DNA from: Planctomycetota bacterium
GTDB lineage: Bacteria > Planctomycetota > Phycisphaerae > WQYP01 > JAJZKY01
Assembly: GCA_021803885.1 (NCBI GenBank)
Contig: JAJZKY010000424.1
Location: forward strand, 1 to 5,083
Direction: 5' to 3'
DNA: 5,083 nucleotides
Under the pieces are notes generated by a model. That model did no database searches. It was not told where the DNA came from and was given only the letters and a program-made list of their open reading frames with translations. A program made the translations under genes and the position numbers. Below are positions 1-5,083 of the stretch, one piece after another; the stretch's first letter is position 1, and every line of letters begins with the position of its first letter.

Positions 1-1796
1 GGCACCAGGATAAGGGTTGAGTGATCGCGATACTCGGGGATTTTGCCCAAAAGTTCATGAAAGAGCGCATTGCCGAGGGCTGAATTTGCATGCTGATCCC
101 GAATACTCGCGCGATATCCGTTGGCGTCGGCTTCGATCTTGGTCCTCGCGTCAAGCTCGTAGGCTCGTGCGGAGGTACCTGTCACGGCGAGCGCATAAGA
201 GTGGGGATCAGCGAGAACGTACTCCACGAACAATTCGTTTTTGGCGAGATCTGATTCGAGATGATCGAGGCTGACCGGATGTTCGATGGTGGATGACGCC
301 AGAGACCGCTGATCGAGCGCTGACTCGGAACCCTGGACCTGTTCCGACAATGCCTGCCGCGTAGCTGCATTATCCGTGTTAAGAAGAGCCACATTCAGCA
401 TCGTCAGATGACGTTCTGCTGGCGTCGGTGCGTGGGGCGCCGGGTAATCGTGGTGTTCGAGTGCCTGTGCCTCGATCCGCCCGCGTGCCTCCTCCAGAAT
501 CCGAAGCGCCTGATCGTAGTCGTGTTCACGACACTTCAAGATAAAATAGCCGGCGTAGACCTCACCCGTTTCTGTGAGCAGCAAGCGCTCGACAAAGGGA
601 GTCGGGACGTTCTCGAGCAGGGAGTCAATCAGAAGTGCGCTTTTGCGGTAGAGCTCACCGGCCTGATCCTGGCGTCCCAGCAGTGCGAGAATGCGGGCTT
701 TAATCGCAAGGTCGCGGGGAACGAAATACAGTTCATCCGGGATCCGCTTGTTGGCATCGATCGCCTGATCGATCGAGGTAAGTGCGGCATTGAGATCCTT
801 CTGGTGTATATATGCATCGGCAAGTTCTCCCGCTACCTGCGTAACGCCGCGCCAATAGTCAAGTTGCGTTGCGAGAGAAAGCGCCTGTTTGAAATCTGCG
901 ATCGCGTTCTCCCACTGGCCGAGGTCCTCATAGACGCTCGCTCGCGACGTGAGGATCTGGTAGTAGTGCCCTTTGAGTGATGGGCTGGGGATCTCGGCCA
1001 GCGCCTGATTCGCGAGCGTTAGTGCTTCCTGATAGCGGTGGAGTCCGCGGAGAGCATCGATCTTGGAGGAAATCGCAACGGCTGGGTAGGCAACAGCCGG
1101 ATGGGCTCGGGCTATGGCAATGGCTTCGTCGAGAGGTTTCAGCCCTTGCTGGTAACGGTGCATTTCAACCAGACCTGCGCCATAAAGGCTGGCGTATCGA
1201 ACCTGGGCCGGGATGTCGTGAGCGACCTTCGCCACGCCCCAGGCCGTCAGAACTTCTTTCTTCGCGGTCGCTGTATCGCCGAGCAGGAATGCCGAGATCC
1301 CCTCTTCACCAAGCGCGCGAGATGCCAGAAGTAAATGGCCGCGGTCTCGTGCAAAAACGGCAACCCGGCTCCAGGTTTGGCGCGCGAGGCTCGCATCGTA
1401 GTTGTTCTCGATCATGCCCCGCACTTCAAGAATCCGCAGTCGAGTTTCAGGATCGGCGGCTTCGGGCTTCTTCAGGTCTTCCGTGAGGGCGTAGATTGTG
1501 TCCGCAAGGCTGGCGGACTCGCCATAGGCTGGGATCTGGCTCACCTGGGCAAAGAGGGCTTTGGCCTCATTCCGCTCGGCAGTGAACTTTGTCTCTGCTT
1601 GGTGGAAGATAGGGGCGGCGGCAAACCACTGGCCGTTCCATGCAAGATCGTCGGCACGCTGCAGGAGCGCGTCGGCACTGTCTGAGTCGATCCGCCGCCG
1701 AATGCGGTAACGAACAAACGCGACAACCAGAATGATCGCGACCGTACACGTGACAAGGACGGCAACGGATTGGGTGCGCTTGGGGGAAAACCGCAT
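1..1796 (-). CDS. Membrane-anchored TPR-CHAT domain protein (caspase-like peptidase family), 3' end beyond window
   Basis: Direct translation of the minus strand from the ATG at 1796 gives 598 uninterrupted codons running off base 1, so the C-terminus is missing. An in-frame TAA at 1850-1848, with no alternative start after it, fixes the ATG, which has a GAGG Shine-Dalgarno 6 bases upstream. Residues 10-28 are a hydrophobic segment (VAVLVTCTVAIILVVAFV) followed by the basic stretch RYRIRRR, which suggests a signal anchor. Residues about 43-441 are helical, with TPR-like repeats; the clearest are near 240-270, 275-308 (LGQWENAIADFKQAL), 318-348 and 359-391. Residues about 408-441 (DYDQALRILEEARGR) match the helix that usually precedes CHAT. 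From about 514 the CHAT fold begins: LFVEYVLADPHSYALAVT, then HELLGKIP near 580 and the strand LILVP at 595-599. In this family the catalytic His and Cys come later, so activity cannot be judged here. TPRs normally bind a protein partner that controls the peptidase. The substrate is unknown. Similar proteins are, from memory, common in Acidobacteria. Confidence 0.9.
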   Translation of the reverse strand, partial: MRFSPKRTQSVAVLVTCTVAIILVVAFVRYRIRRRIDSDSADALLQRADDLAWNGQWFAAAPIFHQAETKFTAERNEAKALFAQVSQIPAYGESASLADTIYALTEDLKKPEAADPETRLRILEVRGMIENNYDASLARQTWSRVAVFARDRGHLLLASRALGEEGISAFLLGDTATAKKEVLTAWGVAKVAHDIPAQVRYASLYGAGLVEMHRYQQGLKPLDEAIAIARAHPAVAYPAVAISSKIDALRGLHRYQEALTLANQALAEIPSPSLKGHYYQILTSRASVYEDLGQWENAIADFKQALSLATQLDYWRGVTQVAGELADAYIHQKDLNAALTSIDQAIDANKRIPDELYFVPRDLAIKARILALLGRQDQAGELYRKSALLIDSLLENVPTPFVERLLLTETGEVYAGYFILKCREHDYDQALRILEEARGRIEAQALEHHDYPAPHAPTPAERHLTMLNVALLNTDNAATRQALSEQVQGSESALDQRSLASSTIEHPVSLDHLESDLAKNELFVEYVLADPHSYALAVTGTSARAYELDARTKIEADANGYRASIRDQHANSALGNALFHELLGKIPEYRDHSTLILV

Positions 1797-1802
1797 CGCA
1801 AT

Positions 1803-1806
1803 CCTC
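1803..1806 (-). promoter_or_regulatory. Ribosome binding site of the TPR-CHAT gene
   Basis: GAGG on the minus strand lies 6 bases before the ATG at 1796. It supports this ATG over the overlapping out-of-frame TTG at 1801. No other start codon exists between the upstream in-frame TAA at 1850-1848 and this ATG. Confidence 0.7.
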
Positions 1807-1833
1807 GTTTGGCCGGTCGAACAGGTTACGGGA

Positions 1834-1862
1834 AGTGTAGCTTTCTTTTAGGAAAATTCCAA
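1834..1862 (-). promoter_or_regulatory. Candidate sigma-70-type promoter for the TPR-CHAT gene
   Basis: On the minus strand TTGGAA (1862-1857) and TACACT (1839-1834) are separated by exactly 17 bases. Each hexamer matches 4 of 6 consensus bases (TTGACA, TATAAT). The spacer is AT-rich compared with its surroundings. Transcription would begin near 1827 and leave a leader of about 30 bases that includes the Shine-Dalgarno at 1806-1803. The position is right for a gene separated from its upstream neighbour by 242 bases. Matches of this quality also occur by chance, so this remains a prediction. Confidence 0.4.
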
Positions 1863-1869
1863 GCCAGGT

Positions 1870-1882
1870 TCTGTTAAACAGA
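1870..1882. repeat. 13-base palindrome upstream of the candidate promoter
   Basis: TCTGTTAAACAGA is a perfect inverted repeat with 6-base arms around one central base. It ends 8 bases upstream of the candidate -35 at 1862, a position where an activator or repressor dimer could bind. No T-run follows on either strand, so it is not an intrinsic terminator. The operator role is inferred only from symmetry and position. Confidence 0.3.
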
Positions 1883-2038
1883 GAGGATTCACGCATACGA
1901 GATAGATGTCAGCGTATAGCGCGATGCGAATGCGAGACACGACTTCGCCGCCGCCGACCACAGACAGTTCGCTGATTCGAAAAGGCACGCACAAGCAGAT
2001 TCAAGCTGTCTGATGAAAGTACCAAAGAGTTGTGAGTT

Positions 2039-4816
2039 TTATGAGGGAGAACTGACTATTTCTACGTATCCGACCAGATCCGCAGAGTAGCTCCCGTCTC
2101 CATTTGCGGTGCCTCTGTGTTTCAGCTCTCTTTGCAAGGTCGGCTCGACAACCCGCGCAAATAGGGTGAGCCGGTCGTCTGGACTGAGTTTGGCCGCAGC
2201 AGCAGGCGCTCGCAGACAATGATGGACTTGACGCTCGATCGCGGGCACTCGAGTTCCGTCACGCTTCTCCGCGATCGGAAGGATAATCATCTTACGTTCG
2301 CCCCTGCCCGCAGACAATTCAACTAGCCACAGCGAGAGCAGTACTGTATCGTCGACAGCCATCGAGACAACGGTGCCGACTTCTTCAGGGGGTACACTAC
2401 GCCATCTGCCGAGTTCCTCTTGCACCAGCGGATGGTCCAACCCGATCAATTCGACGTCATCGCTGCTCGTGGCAATGTCCCGATTCAACGTGAACCGGAC
2501 AGGGCGGGCGCTGTCAGCTTTCACCAACTCGTAAGTTTCTTCATCAATTTTCACAAGTCTATTCTGGTGTTCCGAAACTGCCGCCGAGAGGAACTGCACC
2601 AATCGCTGTAGGCTCGACGACACGTCCGAATACGGCTTATAGTCATCTAGGCTGAAACCATCGAGGTCCTGAAACAAATCGAATACCACCTGCCGAGCTT
2701 CGCGCGAGTTCGATAAGGCCGCTTCCAACTCAACTTGGGTTCGCTTCAGCTCGGGGTCAGTCAATGCTTCTTGGTACAGACGGTCATAATTGAGCCGCTC
2801 TGACAGTTGGCCCAGAATCTGGGCCCGAAGGTCTTCTGCGATATTGCCCTGCTCGTCGACTTTACCAACCGTCCGCGCGATTTCGGTGAGCTTTTCATCC
2901 AACAAGAGAAAGATTCGACCCTCGATAGTGTCAGATAGCACTAGGTTATACACCTGCGCCGTGTGGTTCTGCCCGTAACGATGAATGCGTCCGATTCTCT
3001 GCTCTACATCCATCGGATTCCATGGCAAATCGAAGTTGAAGAGGATTCGAGCGAATTGGAGGTTTATACCCTCGCGACCTGCCGCAGTGCAGACGAGTAC
3101 GCGGGGACCATCTTTCTGACGGAACCTGCGTTCAGCCGCCAACTTCGAACCGTGGTCACCCCCCCGCAGGACCACCACGCCTTGACCTGGGAATGTCAGT
3201 TCAATCTCGCGGGCAATCGAATCCACCGTTCCCAAATAAGTCGCAAATATTACGATCTTTTCGTTCGGATTCTGTCGCCATAAGACGCCGAGGCCATCGA
3301 GCAGTTTCTGCACCTTAGTTTCACGCAGTTCTGGGAATAATTTGAGAAGATCGCGGATGCGCAGGCGCTCCTCGGGGAGATGAATGTTCACCGCTGCCGC
3401 CGCGGCCTCTTCCGCATGGGTGGCGGAATACTCGCTACCGTACGGATCGGACGCCAATTCCAATTCTTCCTCATCAAGTTTCTTGACGAGCCGATACTTG
3501 AGGTCGGCGAGCACACGGTCCACCTCGCTCCGTCCGATGCTATCCCGTGCGAACCCAAATTCTTCATGAATCAGCTCACGGGCCTCCTGCATCAACCGTT
3601 CGCGTCCTTCGATGTCCAAGTCTTTGTCGTGAAGGAGCGCCTCATGCAACGTCAGCATCAGCAGGCGGCGTTTTAGTGTTCTGCGGACAGCGGCGAAGCT
3701 GGAAGCAGCGATCTTTTGAAAGATCGCCATCAAGAATCCAAGAGCCCGTCCCTGGTTGCCCTGACGACGCGCGAGATCGAAACCTTCTTCCAAGTACTCC
3801 TTTAGCTTTCCATAGAAAAGCCGTTCGTCTTGGTTCATGAGGAATGACTCAGTGTGGACCCATCGACGTGCAAAGAGAGCGGTGCCGTCCGGTTGGCAGG
3901 CATCCGCTTTTGTGCGCCGATACATCACGGTATTCAGGCGATGACGGTTCTCGACCATGTCCTCAGGGCTGCTAAACAAGGTTGGGTTCAGCAACTGAAT
4001 CAACATCCAGAATTGGAAATGATTGCCCTGGTGCGGAGTAGCGGACAACAATAGCAGATCTCGCGAGTGATCGCGGAGCGCTTCAGCCAGTTTGTAATTT
4101 TCTGTTTTTCTCACCTTGTTGCCAGAACGAAAGGCCGTTAGGTGATGTGCTTCGTCGAATACGACCAAGTCCCAACGTGGCGCTTCCAGAAGGCGCTTTA
4201 TGCGGGCTGGGCGCTTAAGGGTATCAATGCTGGCGATGAGCCGGTCATGTTTTGCAAACGCATTGGTCTTCCGGTCAGTAATATCGCCTTCGGAGCCGAA
4301 CACTTCGAAACCAAGATTAAAAACTTCGTTAAGCTCTCGGTGCCAGTTGTTTACGAGACCGGCGGGAACCACCATCAGTGCTCGGTTCAATTCGCCCCGG
4401 CTGGCCAATTCGCGCAGGATCAGCGCGGTTTCAATGGTTTTGCCAAGGCCCACCTCATCGGCGACCAAATAACGACGGGGAGACGCTGTTGCGATACGAT
4501 GCGTCAGGACAACTTGGTGAGGAAGCAGGTCAATTTTCGCTGAAGTCAGCGCGGACGCGCTCTCCATGACCGGCAAGGCATAGGCCTCGTACGTGAGCCA
4601 CGCCTTCCGCGACCGCTCAGCACCACCAGCAACGCCGCGCAGCATGCGCTCTGTTCGGGAGAGCTCGCGACGGACCGACGCGATTGGTACGCGCCGCTCA
4701 CCGACACCGAAGAAGGCGCGAAGATAACCGTCGTGGACAGGCTCCAGAACAACACCTTGTCCAAACTCCTGATGCGCGATCCGTTCGCCGGGTTGAAATT
4801 GGACCTCCACTTCCAC
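2039..4816 (-). CDS. RapA/HepA-like SNF2-family ATP-dependent helicase (DNA translocase)
   Basis: This is a 925-residue protein from the GTG at 4816. Residues 9-23 (PGERIAHQEFGQGVV) resemble the small Tudor/SH3-like beta domain that opens RapA-type proteins and occurs in UvrD/PcrA tails. RecA lobe 1 carries LLPHQ (98-102), Walker A DEVGLGKT (120-127), the DEAHH box (221-225) and SATPHQGN (258-265), then YRRTK near 299-303. Lobe 2 carries KIVIFATY (520-527), AAGREGINLQ (578-587) and QRIGRIHRYGQ (606-616). All ATPase residues are present, so the enzyme should hydrolyse ATP and translocate on DNA or remodel nucleoprotein. About 170 helical, charged residues separate the lobes. The C-terminal region (about 625-925) has no nuclease motif; LIGLDHPLVQ near 790-799 recalls the RapA C-terminal region. 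A longer start (GTG at 4912) adds 32 residues without a Shine-Dalgarno and overlaps the upstream gene by 88 bases, so it is less likely. DrmD of DISARM is a related alternative, but no other drm gene is visible. Confidence 0.93.
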   Translation of the reverse strand: MEVEVQFQPGERIAHQEFGQGVVLEPVHDGYLRAFFGVGERRVPIASVRRELSRTERMLRGVAGGAERSRKAWLTYEAYALPVMESASALTSAKIDLLPHQVVLTHRIATASPRRYLVADEVGLGKTIETALILRELASRGELNRALMVVPAGLVNNWHRELNEVFNLGFEVFGSEGDITDRKTNAFAKHDRLIASIDTLKRPARIKRLLEAPRWDLVVFDEAHHLTAFRSGNKVRKTENYKLAEALRDHSRDLLLLSATPHQGNHFQFWMLIQLLNPTLFSSPEDMVENRHRLNTVMYRRTKADACQPDGTALFARRWVHTESFLMNQDERLFYGKLKEYLEEGFDLARRQGNQGRALGFLMAIFQKIAASSFAAVRRTLKRRLLMLTLHEALLHDKDLDIEGRERLMQEARELIHEEFGFARDSIGRSEVDRVLADLKYRLVKKLDEEELELASDPYGSEYSATHAEEAAAAAVNIHLPEERLRIRDLLKLFPELRETKVQKLLDGLGVLWRQNPNEKIVIFATYLGTVDSIAREIELTFPGQGVVVLRGGDHGSKLAAERRFRQKDGPRVLVCTAAGREGINLQFARILFNFDLPWNPMDVEQRIGRIHRYGQNHTAQVYNLVLSDTIEGRIFLLLDEKLTEIARTVGKVDEQGNIAEDLRAQILGQLSERLNYDRLYQEALTDPELKRTQVELEAALSNSREARQVVFDLFQDLDGFSLDDYKPYSDVSSSLQRLVQFLSAAVSEHQNRLVKIDEETYELVKADSARPVRFTLNRDIATSSDDVELIGLDHPLVQEELGRWRSVPPEEVGTVVSMAVDDTVLLSLWLVELSAGRGERKMIILPIAEKRDGTRVPAIERQVHHCLRAPAAAAKLSPDDRLTLFARVVEPTLQRELKHRGTANGDGSYSADLVGYVEIVSSPS

Positions 4817-4820
4817 GCAT

Positions 4821-4826
4821 CCCTCT
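4821..4826 (-). promoter_or_regulatory. Ribosome binding site of the helicase, overlapping the upstream stop codon
   Basis: AGAGGG on the minus strand contains the last two bases of the upstream gene's TAG (4827-4825). Its GAGG core ends 5 bases before the GTG at 4816. A second in-frame GTG at 4810 is also within reach. This site chooses the start of the helicase over the GTG at 4912, which has no purine-rich site before it. The overlap points to translational coupling of the two genes. Confidence 0.6.
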
Positions 4827-5083
4827 ATGTGATCCGCAAATGAAATAATCCGGCGGGCTCCCCGCCTCTGCGCAGAACGATCTCTTGCGGATACTCGTTC
4901 GCTTCTCCCCACATGATGCGGCCAAAGGCGAGGAGGCTTTCACCATGGGGCACCGCACAACGCCATGAAATGGAATCGGTAGCGGGATTCAGCTTGATTC
5001 GCCCCTTTCCGGATGGTAGCCAGAAAATCAGTGCGGCTTCACCCTCGAAGTAGGCCTGGAATGACAGAATTGCATCCTTCACT
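4825..5083 (-). CDS. Uncharacterised protein, C-terminal part (5' end at or beyond window edge)
   Basis: I do not recognise this gene. The frame is open from the window edge to TAG at 4827-4825. A GTG at 5082 could start an 85-residue protein, but no upstream sequence is visible to show a Shine-Dalgarno, so the gene may well be longer. The visible part alternates hydrophobic and polar residues (for example EGEAALIFWLP, then ISWRCAVPHGESLLAFG) and has Gly/Pro turns. This suggests a mostly beta domain; there is no membrane segment and no catalytic motif I can name. Coding status is supported by GC-rich third positions, a continuous frame to the edge, and a stop that meets the helicase Shine-Dalgarno with only 8 bases to the helicase GTG. 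It is likely co-transcribed and coupled with the helicase, so a shared function is reasonable but inferred. Confidence 0.65.
   Translation of the reverse strand, partial: VKDAILSFQAYFEGEAALIFWLPSGKGRIKLNPATDSISWRCAVPHGESLLAFGRIMWGEANEYPQEIVLRRGGEPAGLFHLRIT

Larger units (their letters stand above)
1797..2038. other. Intergenic region between the helicase and TPR-CHAT genes
   Basis: These 242 bases lie between the TAA of the helicase (2041-2039) and the ATG of the TPR-CHAT gene. They hold the candidate promoter, the palindrome and the ribosome binding site listed separately. A perfect 7-base inverted repeat (CAGACAG at 1961-1967, CTGTCTG at 2006-2012) encloses 38 bases, but no U-tract follows it. 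A short tandem TCGCAT repeat lies near 1923-1936. No coding potential is convincing: the minus-strand frame opening at 1896 only overlaps the start of the CHAT gene in another frame. The length argues for two separate transcription units. Confidence 0.6.

Noticed and set aside
408..1685. Plus-strand open frames (408-980, 977-1486, 1335-1685) that could be read as genes
   Set aside because: They lie opposite a continuous 598-codon minus-strand frame with recognisable TPR and CHAT features. Their translations are Arg/Cys-rich without domains and they overlap one another.
1567..1896. Minus-strand frame opening with ATG at 1896 as a small gene upstream of CHAT
   Set aside because: Most of it overlaps the CHAT coding region in another frame. 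It has no convincing ribosome binding site, and its tail is Arg/Cys/Pro-rich shadow sequence.
1961..2012. Inverted repeat CAGACAG/CTGTCTG as a terminator for the helicase
   Set aside because: The stem is only 7 bases around a 38-base loop and is not followed by a T-run on the minus strand. It does not meet the pattern of an intrinsic terminator.
2420..4569. Several plus-strand open frames of 60-133 codons inside the helicase
   Set aside because: They are antisense to a well-conserved SNF2 helicase, match no family I recognise and have low-complexity composition typical of reverse-strand frames.
2039..4816. Assignment as drmD of a DISARM system
   Set aside because: SNF2 core motifs are shared widely. 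No drmA, drmB, drmC or methyltransferase gene is visible here, and the RapA-like N- and C-terminal features explain the protein equally well. Sequence outside the window is needed to decide.
4698..4958. Additional minus-strand frames at 4546-4764 and 4698-4958
   Set aside because: They overlap the helicase N-terminus and the upstream gene in a third frame, with Arg/Ser-rich translations and no ribosome binding site.

Overview
The window carries three genes, all on the minus strand, so transcription runs from high to low coordinates. Base composition is moderately GC-rich (mid-50s percent by eye). Coding density is high. I see no tRNA, rRNA, insertion sequence, CRISPR array or convincing intrinsic terminator. 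The long TPR-CHAT protein resembles, from memory, those common in Acidobacteria (Terriglobia), and the composition would fit. That assignment is an inference and is not proven by the sequence.

Layout in the order of transcription: (1) 5083-4825 holds the 3' end, or possibly the whole, of an unrecognised small gene that reaches the window edge. (2) 4816-2039 encodes a large RapA/HepA-like SNF2-family DNA-dependent ATPase with every helicase motif intact. Its most likely start is a GTG 8 bases after the stop of gene 1, with a Shine-Dalgarno sequence overlapping that stop, so the two genes look translationally coupled. (3) 2038-1797 is a 242-base noncoding gap. It carries a plausible sigma-70-type promoter with 17-base spacing and a 13-base palindrome just upstream of the -35. 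(4) 1796-1 is a long gene read leftward off the window edge. I found it by translating the minus strand directly: no stop occurs in 598 codons. It encodes an N-terminal membrane anchor, a TPR-type helical array and the beginning of a CHAT (caspase-like) protease domain. The catalytic His and Cys should lie beyond base 1.

The unknown gene and the helicase form a tight unit. The CHAT gene appears to have its own promoter. A SNF2 ATPase beside a TPR-CHAT protease-like protein is compatible with a defence or stress island, since SNF2 helicases occur in DISARM and Zorya and CHAT proteases act as effectors in several immune systems. No complete known system is visible, and the link between the two units rests only on adjacency and shared orientation.
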